Assembly (NCBI GenBank): GCA_013398055.1
Contig: VZRS01012497.1
Location: 48,740-112,739, forward strand
Length of the DNA: 64,000 nucleotides
Direction of reading: 5' to 3'
DNA from: Ifrita kowaldi
Lineage: Eukaryota; Chordata; Aves; Passeriformes; Cinclosomatidae
In this document: piece by piece, positions 1 to 9,910 of the stretch
Layout of the letters: the number at the start of each line of letters is the position of its first letter
Position numbering within the stretch: the first letter of the stretch is position 1
Program-made: the position numbers and the translations under genes
The notes under the pieces: generated by a model
Seen by the model: only the letters and a program-made list of their open reading frames with translations
What the model was told of the DNA's origin: nothing
The model's database searches: none

Positions 1-451
1 TCACTGGCATGGAAAATTTAAAACATTCCCTGGAATGGGCTGGTTGGCACCTCTGCGTGCAGGGCGCGGGTTTGGGTCTGTCTCTGCAGAGGCTGAGTGG
101 ATGCTCCACTGCCAAGTGTCTGCTCTGCTCTTGGGGTTTTTTTCCCTCAGAAAAATAGATTTTTGTGCTAAAATCCACTCCGTGCTCCTGGGAGTTGTCG
201 GGAGTACCACAAGGAATGGAATTCGTCGCTGCCCACCAGCACTGGAAACCTTGGAAAAAGCCCTGAGTGCCCATCCAAGCCCAGCAGCTCCGAAGGGAGC
301 GCTGTTGGGAACTGCTGCCCCAGAGCCATGCCAAGGAGCTGCCTCATCACCTCCTGCTTAATCACCTGTTAATCACCTGTTAATCACCTGTTCCACAGCA
401 AAGCTTCTGACTCTCCTGGCTCTGGGTTTCAAAGCTCTCCCTGCCTGCCTG
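1..451. other. Non-coding left edge
   Basis: No gene is recognised. The short open frames here overlap each other on both strands and match no family I know. The only structured element is the 11-bp triplet repeat at 358-390, listed separately. The stretch ends where the duplicated 331-bp block begins. Confidence 0.6.
358..390. repeat. 11-bp tandem repeat x3 (TTAATCACCTG)
   Basis: Three perfect head-to-tail copies of TTAATCACCTG occupy 358-368, 369-379 and 380-390, with a degenerate half-copy just upstream. Each unit contains CACCTG, an E-box of the class bound by E2A, ZEB and SNAIL factors, next to TAATC, a homeodomain-type core. The 11-bp period puts the sites on nearly the same helix face. 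Factor binding is inference only. Confidence 0.9.
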
Positions 452-782
452 GTTCAGGGAATGTCCCTGGGAGCAGGGACATGGCTTTGGAAAACGCTCT
501 CAAGCACATGAAGCGATTCCTGGGCTTGTCCTGTGCAGAGCCGGGAGCTGGGCTCGCTGATCCTTGCGGATCCCTTGGAACTCGGTTTATTCCGTGATTC
601 CATGAGCACTGTCCCTTCTGCTCCCAGCTCGGTGTCCCCCGCAGCCCCCCTGCAACCCCTGTGCCCAACAGGGGTGACTTTGGCGGGGTGGCCGTGCCCA
701 GGCGTGCATCAAAGCAGGGCTGCAGCTCATTTTCCTGGCTGAGTTCTCGAGTACACCCGATCCCACAAATAAGTGAGGGTTT
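452..782. repeat. 331-bp direct duplication, copy 1
   Basis: This block is repeated at 784-1114 with an offset of exactly 332 bp. I see one difference, G at 523 against A at 855. The two copies meet at a single N (783). That arrangement is what a scaffolder leaves when two contig ends, or two haplotypes, overlap but are not merged. No gene is recognised inside. Confidence 0.93.
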
Positions 783-783
783 N
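783..783. other. Single-N assembly join
   Basis: One undetermined base separates the two copies of the 331-bp duplication. A one-base gap is a common placeholder for a join of zero or negative estimated size, which fits an unmerged overlap. Confidence 0.85.
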
Positions 784-1114
784 GTTCAGGGAATGTCCCT
801 GGGAGCAGGGACATGGCTTTGGAAAACGCTCTCAAGCACATGAAGCGATTCCTGAGCTTGTCCTGTGCAGAGCCGGGAGCTGGGCTCGCTGATCCTTGCG
901 GATCCCTTGGAACTCGGTTTATTCCGTGATTCCATGAGCACTGTCCCTTCTGCTCCCAGCTCGGTGTCCCCCGCAGCCCCCCTGCAACCCCTGTGCCCAA
1001 CAGGGGTGACTTTGGCGGGGTGGCCGTGCCCAGGCGTGCATCAAAGCAGGGCTGCAGCTCATTTTCCTGGCTGAGTTCTCGAGTACACCCGATCCCACAA
1101 ATAAGTGAGGGTTT
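784..1114. repeat. 331-bp direct duplication, copy 2
   Basis: Second copy of the block at 452-782, identical except A855 for G523. The duplication ends in GGGTTT at 1114, after which unique sequence continues. If this is an assembly artefact, only one of the two copies is real, and the single difference is probably a heterozygous site or a sequencing error. Confidence 0.93.
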
Positions 1115-1440
1115 ATTGCATCCAAACAACCGGGAATTTGAACCCAGCCACGATGCAGCAGATAAAATCGGGAAAGACACCCCGCAGCCGGGAGGGAAAG
1201 CTTCACCTTTACCCATTACACTGCCCTTCCTGCCAAGCGTGTTCAAGGGATGCTCCCCAAAAAGGAAACCCCTTCTCTCTGCCTTGGCACAGCTTTTTGG
1301 GGTGCTGGAAGCCAGAATTTCTCCCTGGCACAGCTGCCAAGGTAGGTGGTAGAGGAACAGAGAGCGCTTCATATTTAGGAAGTTAAAGGGGGAGCGAGTT
1401 CCCTAAAGGGATGAGCTGAGGGTCAGGAGGTGGTGAAGAG
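1115..1440. other. Unique non-coding stretch
   Basis: Unique DNA between the duplication and the CpG-rich segment. Open frames are present on both strands but match nothing I recognise. No repeat or RNA gene is seen. Confidence 0.5.
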
Positions 1441-1974
1441 GCACAAGCACCCGGCTGTGCAGCCCCAGGGACCTCCGTTCGCAGTGTCCCTGCTGCCCGC
1501 AGCACGGGCAGGCACCGGCAGCTCGCAGCCACCGGCCTTGCTGCGCCCAGGTCACCCCGAGCCACATGATCTGCGAGGTCGGAGCAGCGACAACAACAGG
1601 AACAATCTGTGGGAGAGGAACTTAGGGATGAACCCAACTTCTCTAAAGTATAAAAAGAGCCTGAGGGGCCGCAAAAGGCATCGACTTTGCACGTCCTCCC
1701 CTCCCGCCGCCGCTGCCGCCTCCGAGCGCTGACGGTTGGGAGCCGGCGCTGGCCCGGGGTTGTGCAACACCAGTTGTGAGCTCTTGGCATCGGCTCCAGC
1801 GCCCTCCCAGAAAAGGAAACACAGCCCCAGCCAGGCCTGAAGGGCCTTTGCAAGGGCTCAAACGGCTCTGCCCTGCTCGGGGGCTTCACCTGGGTGGTGG
1901 TGCCGTGGAAGGGGCGAGCAAACGTGCGAGAAAACCGCGTCACATCCCGCCAAAGAGCAGCAGCGGTGGGAATT
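1441..1974 (+). promoter_or_regulatory. CpG-rich segment with TATA box, candidate promoter
   Basis: By hand count about 38 CpG dinucleotides fall in roughly 540 bp (about 7 per 100 bp, observed/expected near 0.7), far above the surrounding DNA. A good TATA box (TATAAAAAG) lies at 1649-1657. A start site would be expected near 1680, just before a GC-rich, CCGCCG-containing stretch (1690-1770) that resembles a 5' untranslated region. A weak splice-donor-like GTAAGG follows at 1975. No convincing coding start is seen, so the transcript could be a non-coding RNA or a 5' exon of a gene beyond the window. This is inference from motifs; the island could also be an enhancer or methylated, inactive DNA. 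Confidence 0.35.
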
Positions 1975-3770
1975 GTAAGGAGTGTCTGTGTTGCCTGTCA
2001 AAGGATGCTCAAGCACCTAAAAAAATTCAATTCAAAGTCAAACAGACTTCCAGCATCTTGTATGCACAGCTACACCAGGGGGAATGGGAGTTTTTGGGGT
2101 CGTATCCCATCCATTTTTCCTTTTTCCGGTGATTTATTGGTGTTTCCACTTGCTGACCCGAACCAGAGGGGAAAGGATGTGTCTGGTGCAGCACGGCTTC
2201 CACAGCAGCTCTCTGCAGGCACCCTGAAAATAATTACACATTTGAAAGCCTATTTTTGGCTTGGGGAAAACTCTTTCTGTGTGAAACCTTCCAAACAACA
2301 GAAAAACCCCACAGAAGATGAAGGCAAAACTTGTGAGGTGGCCCCACTCCAGACCGGGCACATCCCACACAAAAACCAATCTCCAAGGCAGATCTGGTGG
2401 CACCTCCAGGAGATGGGGCCGATGCTGGGATATCATCAGATGCATCTACAGATGTTTGTGATTTTATTCCATGGGTTATGAGCTAAGAAGAAGTGTGACC
2501 CCATGTGAAAGACCTTGTTTCAGGTGTCCTTTGGCCCCCAGGATGTGATAGAAGCCATGAGAGTTTCTCCTCATCTGAAGGAAAATGTTTTGCTGATTGG
2601 AGAGAGGGGAATAACAGAGGAGAAAAAGAAATCCTAAATTCCAGGTTCTTGTGGCTGCTGGAAAATTGGCCTTTAGTGTTAATGCAAACTGATGGGACCA
2701 GAAGGGGAAAAACAAAACGTGATGGGATTTTAAAACTGCAGCTCACTTAAACGAACGAGGAGCTGAGATTCCAGGAATTCTGGTTTTATTTAATTTATAG
2801 GAAAGGAGGAAGAAACAGATGGAACCGCTGCTCCTGAACTAAAAATACTGTTTAGAGAAGGACATCTGCAATGCAGCTTCAAATGTCAAGGTCCTCAGTG
2901 TTTGGGTTGTTCTCCTTCAAATGTCACCTCCTGATGTTTGGAGAGGAGGGGAAGTTGGAAATGCAGAGGTTGCAGCCATTCCCTTCTTCCCTTAGGAATT
3001 TCACCTGGAAGTTTTGCAATGAAATAGAGAGGAAATCACATTTCCAACCTTTGGTGCAGGGATGGGGCTGCCCCTGACCTATCCTTCCCACTTTGGGATC
3101 CCTGAGTGCTGGATCTGGGCTGGTCCCAGCTGCTGGAGGCTGTTTGGGGACGTGAGAGTGACCAAGAAATCTGACAAGTCATTCATAAAACTTCTGGGAG
3201 AGTATTTGTGAAAGCCAAGCAAATTCTGCCCCTCCCAGCATGGAATAAGTGACCTTTGTCCTGGCTTTTAGTTTCACTTTCGAGCTCTTGCCTTCCGAGG
3301 TCAAACTGTTTATAAAGTTTGGCAGAATTAAAGAGGCAGCATTAATCACCCCAGTTATTTTATCTTGCTGGCCACTATCTCATTATGCTTTTGCCAAGGT
3401 CAGGAACTACGCAAAAAAATCAAGATGTTTCAGAGTGCCACAAGACAACCCAGAAAATTTGGGTTAAAAGGCACAATCTTTGTGAAAAATACCCGCTTGT
3501 GTCTTGTCCCTCCATTCGGGGAGCCCTGGCAGTTCTTGTTTTTCAAAAAAAGGAAGAGCGATATTCTCATGTAATGACAGGACTCCGGGAGCCGCAGATT
3601 TACAGGGAAAAAGAATTAACGAGTATTGTACAACTCATCCTAAAAGGGTGAATAATCACCTGTGCTTCCCTCCGGTCCTCTTAAACCACGGCTGCAACAA
3701 GGGACTCTCACTTTTCTTCTTGAATATGGCTTGGTTTATAGGATTATATCAATATAGGGCAAAGAGTGAG
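1975..3770. other. Unique non-coding stretch
   Basis: About 1.8 kb of unique sequence with no recognisable repeat, RNA or protein family. A 195-codon frame on the plus strand (1894-2481) begins within the CpG-rich segment and gives a low-information protein with no domain I recognise. Confidence 0.5.
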
Positions 3771-3970
3771 CAAGTCGGGCCATAAACTCCATCAGCTCCT
3801 GATTATTTAATCCCTGATTATTTAACTCCTATAATAGGATGTGCTATCTCTTATCAGGGCTCAGGGGAGAACTGCTGCGCTCTGATAGCAGCGAGCCCCC
3901 AATCTGGAGTTAAACATTAACGAGGCGTCACAGCGCTGGATTCCCAGAAACCTGCCGAGCTAAGGTCACC
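3771..3970. promoter_or_regulatory. A/T-motif-rich segment, possible cis-regulatory element
   Basis: CTGATTATTTAA occurs twice, at 3799-3810 and 3814-3825 (period 15 bp). It is followed by CTTATCAG and TGATAG motifs of GATA type and by AACATTAACGAGG. No interspersed repeat is visible. The clustering of homeodomain-like and GATA-like cores is typical of vertebrate enhancers. Conservation cannot be judged from one sequence, so this stays a weak call. Confidence 0.2.
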
Positions 3971-4159
3971 CACAGGGATGAATAATGGGGTCGATTCGAA
4001 ATATCTCCCGGACAGAGTGGGTCAAGGCTGTGGGGGAAAACTCCTGTGGGTGTCAGCAGTCCCTGGTGTGGTTGAGGTCTCTCTTGGTCAAGACTTCATC
4101 AGGCTCTTGCTTCAGTCTTGTGGTCCAGCAGCTGCTTCCCTGCAGATGTTGAAAGGCAA

Positions 4160-4175
4160 AGAGAGAGAGAGAGAG
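4160..4175. repeat. Short (AG)n microsatellite
   Basis: Eight AG dinucleotides in a row. Short and unremarkable. Confidence 0.85.
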
Positions 4176-4239
4176 GCGGGGGCCAGGCTGGGTTTCTGAA
4201 AGCCCTTTCAGGGCTGCTTTTGTTGCTGTTAATGGCAGA

Positions 4240-4600
4240 GCACATGGAATTCTCGTTGCTCACGTGAACCTCTTCAGATGGTGGCTCCAGCCTGAACTCC
4301 CCGCTCTAATTACCTCTGCCAAGTGCAAGTGCTGCCCTTTGGGGGGGGTTTGATCTCCCATCTATTCCTCCCATCTAATGGCTCCTTGTGCTCCGAGTCC
4401 AAGCCATGAAAACAGCTCTTAATCTACCTCCCGCCTCCCACCAATTATTTAATACCTGGGTTTTATTCCTTCTCATTTGTCTTTCTAACTACCCTAATTT
4501 CTCTGGTTTCCCTCATCAGCGTTTTCCCAAGCTCTTTATTGTTTTCTGATTGCTGTAATTCTGCAATATCTTTTGGCACTAAAGCCTGGCTCCCCAGAGG
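4240..4600. promoter_or_regulatory. Possible cis-regulatory segment with paired CAAGTG sites
   Basis: The sequence CAAGTGCAAGTG at 4320-4331 is two abutting copies of CAAGTG, the NK2-homeodomain core (also an E-box-like core). It lies shortly after a TAATTA site near 4307. The region is unique, rich in T/C runs, and has no repeat or gene. The call rests only on motif clustering. Confidence 0.18.
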
Positions 4601-6330
4601 AATGGGCTCATGAATTTATACAGTGACATTACCCAGGCTCTCCAGACGAGTCTCGGGGCTGATTCGGCTGCCCAGAAATGCTCCTTCTGTTCCTGCCTCT
4701 CCTGTTGCTGCAGGAATTGGTGAAGCAGGAATCGCACGAGCGTTTGCACTCTTGGTATGAAGAGCCATGGAAGTCTGAGTCAAGAATTTTGGAGATTAAA
4801 TATTTGGCCTCCTCCATCCTTCCCCACTCTCTGCTCCCGTGACTCGGCAGAGCATTTCTCTCTTCATTTGTCAAGACAAGAGTTTCAGCCTGGGAGGAAA
4901 TTTTCCCCATGGTATTAATTTCTTCTACTTCTTGCAACTGAAGCACATTTGAGAATTCGCTCCTGAAACTTCCCATGTTCTAATTTTACATGGCGGGACC
5001 ATCAGAAGCAGCACGTGAGAGAAACAAGATCTCCTCCACAGCTTTGGGGTGGATGTGCTGCCCTAGAAGGGCTGGTGAAACTCAGAGCTGCTCCGCTGCT
5101 CATTAATACCAAATTTCCTGCCTTGGTTACGGAGCTTTTAAGTGACAAAAACTCAGCCTGGGCCTGGCACGACTTCCATTAAATCCTCTTTAAGCAATGC
5201 CACCTCTTTTTTTTTCCTGCTTGGCAGAGGAATCCGCCTTCTAACCAAATACTCGAATGCACTCATGCCAGGAGAGGAGTTTTAAAAATGATCAGTATGA
5301 GGAAATACATTGGGGTGCTGGGAATAAACACGTTCCGGGGAGTTTATCTGTTTATCTTACAGGGCTGCCCCAGACTAAGGATTGGCTCAGACGGGAGTCA
5401 AATGTTGCTCCAAGGGTGCTTTGCCTCTTCCAGTAATTTGTTTCTTTTTCTGTCTGAGAGTGGAATTAAGAGAGTTACAAATTACGACGAGGGATTGTGC
5501 TTGTGAAATGTTCTGCGTTTTTTGAAGGGCAAAAAAGGAGGAGGCAGCTGCACGGTGAGCACTGGTGGGTGGTTGGGGATCTGGTGGAGTTGCCTGGTCA
5601 GAGACCAGGATTTGGGTCCCTGATCCTACACATGTCCTTCTGGTAGCTCATCCTGCTTGAAAAGACCCAATAATTGCAAATCCTGTCAGAATCCAGCGGT
5701 CCTTAAAGGTCCCCAGGGAGGTTGCTCAGGGTCAGAGTGGGAAAGGCGTTTCCTTTATGGCTCGTTGGTAATCGGCCTCCTCTCGAGTGCAGGATGAGAT
5801 GAGCAGAGACTGATTGGGTGGGAACCAGGAAGAGCTCAGAAAAACCATCTGAAGATCCAAACACTTCCAGTTCTGGGAAGGTTTGGGTTGGCACTTGGTG
5901 GCGGGGTTTGACCTCTGTTGTCTTCAGCCAGGACTCTGAATTTGCAGACAAATCCCAGATTAGGGTTTGATAATGAATCGATCCAGGCGGGCCTGAGGTT
6001 TTGCAGCCCAAGGCCTTTGAGGCTGAGGGCTGGAAATGCCATCAAAGTGTGAACCCATGAACAGAAATCAGTGTCTGTCAGCTCCCCTGATCATGACTGG
6101 GAGGAGGAAAACCTCTCCTCGTTGGATCAAGCTCTCTCTGTTTTTCTTCTCCCATATCAGTTGGACAACAAGAGCAACAAGGACCCAACTCAGGGCCAAG
6201 CCTTGAAAGTCTGCCCGGAACCACACCCAGTACCAGTCATGGTGCTCAGTGCTGTTTTCCAGGCCCCAATTAACGGGTGTTCATTAGCAGTGGTGGTCAG
6301 GGGGTCTGACACCACCTCCCCCTGGGACTC
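4601..6330. other. Unique non-coding stretch with a 115-codon minus frame
   Basis: A minus-strand frame at 4629-4976 would encode 115 residues of unusually balanced, hydrophilic composition, with a cysteine/arginine-rich C-terminal third. I recognise no family, and no splice or promoter context supports it. The rest of the stretch contains only short frames and no repeats. Confidence 0.35.
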
Positions 6331-6355
6331 TCCGTGTCTCACCACCTCAGATGTC

Positions 6356-6668
6356 TGTTGAGACTCTGTTTTTTTGAGCCCAAAATTGTCATCACCTTCT
6401 GCCCGCTGGTTTTTTCCTCTTTTCTGGCCCTGCTGTGGCCTGACGGGAGCAGGTCATGGGACAACCTGTCATGTGGAACCAACCGACCGCATCTTGGCGT
6501 GGTCCGTACCCACCTTTTTTTATCTTTGGAGAGACCAGATTATGACCATAAAAGGGAAGAACGGAATTTTGGGCTAGGAGCCCTGCTCCGATTGGCTGAG
6601 TGCCGATTCGCGACGGTTTCGGGGGAAATAACCAGATGGGAGTAATTTTTGGGCCCGAGAATCAAAAC
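6356..6668 (+). mobile_element. Possible decayed solo LTR
   Basis: The segment begins TGTTGAGAC and could end at ...CAAAACA, giving TG...CA boundaries. It holds a TATA-like CATAAAAGGG at about 6544-6553, followed by a GC- and CpG-richer patch (GATTGGCTGAG, TTCGCGACGG) that might be an R/U5 region. I see no convincing target-site duplication, no primer-binding site and no gag/pol/env remnant. It may equally be unique sequence. Confidence 0.22.
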
Positions 6669-7600
6669 AATACAACAAAACCATGTGGTTCACCATTGAA
6701 ACCAAGACAGGACTTTCGGTGCTGGTGCCTCCCGTTGTTCTTGGTTCCACCTGCATGAAACTGCAGCAGGGCCCTCACTTCCACATGGGCACAGCCGCAC
6801 AGAGCTCCTGGTTCCCATAAAACATCTCTGCAGACGCAACCAGCCGACGCCAATTAAGATAACATCTCCCGGAGGTTAATGAGAAGGACCTGGTGGTCAG
6901 GTTGGTTGAGAACCAGAATTGCACCCACCTTCTGTGAAGCTATGTCTGCAGCCATGGCCAGCTGATGTTACCTGAGGTAACATCTGGAGATGAACTGGAG
7001 GCCCAGTTGGCCAGAAACCGGATCTGCAATCAACCTCTGTCAACTTCTGACGAGCAACAGTTTGTTGTGGTTGAATATCTGTGGATCCATGTCTGAAAAA
7101 CCAGCAAAACAAAGTCCCTTCATGCCTGAACATCTCTCCCACCCAACCCTTGTGAGATCATTTGCATGGTTTTAAAACCAGGGCTTTAATCTCTTGAGAC
7201 ACTCTCCAAAAAATGCGCCACTGAGTTCAACACTGAGTAAATATGATAAAAAAGGGCTCGGAGGGTTTCCTGGAAACTTTGGCAGCCATACTTTGGGAGC
7301 AGATGTTGGTGACCAGCAAAGTTCTTGTAAGCCATGAAGGAACTTTTCTATTTAATGCTTAGCATGAGAAATGTGACAGCTGATTTAGGGCATTTGTGTC
7401 CAGGAGCACGGAGAGAGGAGGTGTTGGCTTCACCGCCTCTGGGAATGCCACACCCATGTGAATTCTTCCCTCGGTGCCTTCATCCAATAAGAACAAGATG
7501 GTTTTATGGCTAATGTTGTTCTTGGAGTCGGAAGCGGCCTCTTGTCACTGAGGTGATGACAAATACGTGCTTTGCTTGTGTGCTCAGGGTGGCAGCGGGG
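6669..7600. other. Unique non-coding stretch
   Basis: No gene or recognisable interspersed repeat. It contains one short inverted repeat, listed separately at 6964-6984. If the preceding segment is an LTR, some of this could be decayed internal sequence, but nothing supports that directly. Confidence 0.4.
6964..6984. repeat. Perfect 9-bp inverted repeat, 3-nt loop
   Basis: The arms GATGTTACC and GGTAACATC are perfect reverse complements separated by TGA. The result is a 21-bp near-palindrome able to form a short hairpin or bind a dimeric factor. Confidence 0.9.
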
Positions 7601-8417
7601 CCACCTGTGACCAGGAGAGGTGAACCCAACCAGCTGCAGAACAAGGCGGCCTGGCTGCCATGCTGGGGGAGGTTTGCTTTAACCACCTCCCAGAAGAAGT
7701 GGGGCTGACAGCCTCTGGTTCCTTCCCTAAACCGAAATGGGGTGCTGGTCCCCCCTCACTGGATGCTCTGGGCAGCATCGAGTCGATTGTTGGCTCCTTT
7801 GGAGAGTCCGTCCAAGCCCACAGAGATGCACCTTGCAGGTGACTGCACGGATGTCTCACCCTGCTCTGTTGATCTCTTTCTTCAACTTTCCTCCCCACTG
7901 CTCTTCATATCCACCCTTCCCTGCCAGTCCCTCCTTTTCCCCATTTTGGATAAGCACCATCAACCCCGGAGTGGTCCTGGGTTGGACACCCCACCTCTCC
8001 CATCATGCCCCTTCCTCTGCTCCTGCCCCAGTCCCAGGTACCTTGAGCTGTCCCGTGGCAGCAGTTCCTTGGTTCTCCTTCACTCCACCACCCGCTGCAA
8101 TTTCTCTGCCTGCTCCACTGCCCTATTTCTTCAGTGCTGACCGCAGCGGTGACTCCCGGGACCTATCGCAGCATCGCAACCATGCTGCTCGGCCCCACAA
8201 AACCAGAGGGGAACCACAGCCTCTTACTCACTGGCACCCAAGTGGTGCTGTCCCATCACCTCCTTCCCTCTGGGCAGTGATTTGGGGATGGGGGAAGAGG
8301 TGGCTGTGAGTGTCTGCTCTGGGGTGTCCTCCATGGCCACCAACCCAACATCGTGGGACTCTCCAAGCCCAGCCTGGGCTTCACAATCCGAGGTCTGGTT
8401 AAGGCATCTCTGCGAGG
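7601..8417. other. Unique non-coding stretch, pyrimidine-rich
   Basis: From about 7855 to 8130 the plus strand is strongly C/T-rich, which removes stop codons and creates overlapping 130- to 190-codon frames in two plus frames. The predicted proteins are proline/serine-rich with no domain. No gene is called. Confidence 0.5.
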
Positions 8418-8651
8418 CAGGGATGAAGGTGGTGGTTGAAGGTTTGTTGTCAGTGTGGCTCAGGGATGAAGGTGGTGGTTGCAGGTTTGTTGTTAATGTG
8501 GTTCAGGGATGAAGGTGGTGGTTGAAATTTTGTTGTCAGTGTGGCTCAGGGATGCAGGTGGTGGTTGCAGGTTTGTCAGTGCAGTTCAGGGATGAAGGTG
8601 GTGGTTGCAGGTTTGTTATCAGTGTGGCTCAGGGATGAAGGTGGTGGTGAA
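8418..8651. repeat. 43-bp minisatellite, about 5.5 copies
   Basis: The units start CAGGGATG(A/C)AGGTGGTGGTTG. They lie at 8418-8460, 8461-8503, 8504-8546, 8547-8586 (40 bp, lacking three bases), 8587-8629, and a partial unit to about 8651. Copies differ by several substitutions, so the array is older than the 41-bp array downstream. It is unrelated in sequence to that array. Open frames across it are by-products. Confidence 0.95.
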
Positions 8652-9277
8652 GCAGCTCTGGAAGCTGCAGTGGAGACCTGGGCAGACCCACGCCAAGGGA
8701 TGCTCTGAGGTGGTTTGCCTCTTGCTGAGTTAGGCTTGAACCACCAGGGGTTTGGGTCTAAACTGCGTTGTTCTGCAGGATAAGTGACAAAACTTGCCTG
8801 AAGTACAGCTGAAGCACTCTGGGTGTTTCAGATATTCCCTTGCCCTCGGAATTCCTCCCTGGGCCAGAGCTGTGCTGATGTCCCCCTGCACTGGCTGTGA
8901 GCAGAGGCCAGGGGACACACAGGGATTCCTGCAAGAAGCCTGGGCAGGAGCACAGTGAAGCCGCTCCAGCTCCCACCCTAAGCAGGCTCCAGACTCCCAG
9001 ACCACAGGCTTCCTTCCCAGTCCTTCGGTCCTAACCCCAAAGCAGCCTGCAGAGAGTGAGAAGGAATTGCACAAATGCCTTGGCTGCATTTCAGAGCAGC
9101 CTCCTGAGTGTTGCCTGGGTGCCCCCATGATGGTGGCAAGCCCAGTTCTGGCACAGCCCAGTTCGGCTTAGTGGGAGCCCTGCTCAAAACAGCCAGGGAG
9201 AGCAAAGTAGGAGCTTTAAGGATAATTCTGACCCTTCAAATGACAAGGAGCACATCCCAGCAGGATGAAGACAGGTA
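8652..9277. other. Unique non-coding stretch
   Basis: No repeat or gene recognised between the minisatellite and the CR1 fragment. Minus-strand frames here have no recognisable domain. Confidence 0.45.
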
Positions 9278-9390
9278 TGGATGGGGCTTGGAGCAGCCTG
9301 GCTTAGTGGGAGGTGTCCCTGCCTGTGGCAGGGAGTTGGGACTGGCTGGTGTTTAAAGTCCCTTCCAACCCAATCCCACGGATGTGTGAA
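9278..9390 (+). mobile_element. CR1: CR1 LINE 3'-end fragment
   Basis: Contains the CR1 tail order: GGGGCTTGGAGCAGCC, then GGAGGTGTCCCTGCC, then a diverged GATCTTTAAGG-like block (TGTTTAAAGTC), then CCTTCCAACCCAA. It is 5'-truncated to about 110 bp, with the terminal ATTCTATG-type repeat decayed. Confidence 0.85.
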
Positions 9391-9507
9391 ACTGCCACCG
9401 TGCCACCCCACAGCCCCTGCAGAGAGGCCCTAAAACCCAGCAAATGCAGCAGGGCGAACAACAACAGGCAAATGAGCATTGAAAAAACAACCAAAAAAGC
9501 ATAATTA

Positions 9508-9526
9508 TATTAAAAAAAAAAAAAAA
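9508..9526. repeat. A-rich homopolymer run
   Basis: A run of about 16 A follows TTATATT. There is no AATAAA signal and no recognisable retrocopy upstream, so it is called a simple repeat. Confidence 0.8.
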
Positions 9527-9590
9527 AGCTTTAACTACACGACAGCTCGGTTGGGCCCCTGTTCCTGTATTTGCTTAGCTGAGGGCTATC

Positions 9591-9910
9591 TTTATAAGTC
9601 TTCGCTGCCAGATGTTCCCGTATTTGCATGTGGGGCGGAGGGGAGGGATGCTCGGCGGGTCCCGGCGCTGCGGGCTCGGCGCTGCAGCCGGATGGCGATT
9701 GCCACCCAGTGGCACCGAGCTGCCTCGGCCCGGCAAGCTCCCTAAAAATAACCCATCGCTCCTCCAAGCGCAGAAGATCCGCGGCTTTTCCCTCCGTCAC
9801 GGAGCCCGAAACCCGCGGCGCTGCGGCCGTGAGGAGTTCGGAGTGCTCCCTTCCCAACCACGCGGGTTTGGCTGCTTGGGAGGGACGCAAAACTGATTTA
9901 TTTTTCAAGT
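9591..9910 (+). promoter_or_regulatory. Dense CpG island, candidate promoter/first exon
   Basis: By hand count about 31 CpG lie in 290 bp (more than 10 per 100 bp, observed/expected near 1), the densest in the window. TTTATAAG (9591-9598) is a TATA-like element on the plus strand, and its complement reads TATAAA on the minus strand. An octamer ATTTGCAT (POU type) lies at 9622-9629 and a consensus MEF2 site CTAAAAATAA at 9742-9751. A strong splice-donor hexamer GTAAGT starts at 9911. A plus-strand transcript starting near 9620 and spliced at 9910 is a reasonable model. A 115-codon plus frame from 9628 runs through the island but shows no known domain. The transcript could be non-coding, or the direction could be minus. 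Confidence 0.4.

Noticed and set aside
587..1372. 261-codon minus frame spanning the N at 783
   Set aside because: It crosses the probable false join and reads duplicated sequence twice. The N-containing codon alone shows the frame is unreliable.
7737..8309. 190-codon plus frame, proline/serine-rich
   Set aside because: The plus strand is C/T-rich here, so two plus frames are open together. There is no domain or start context.
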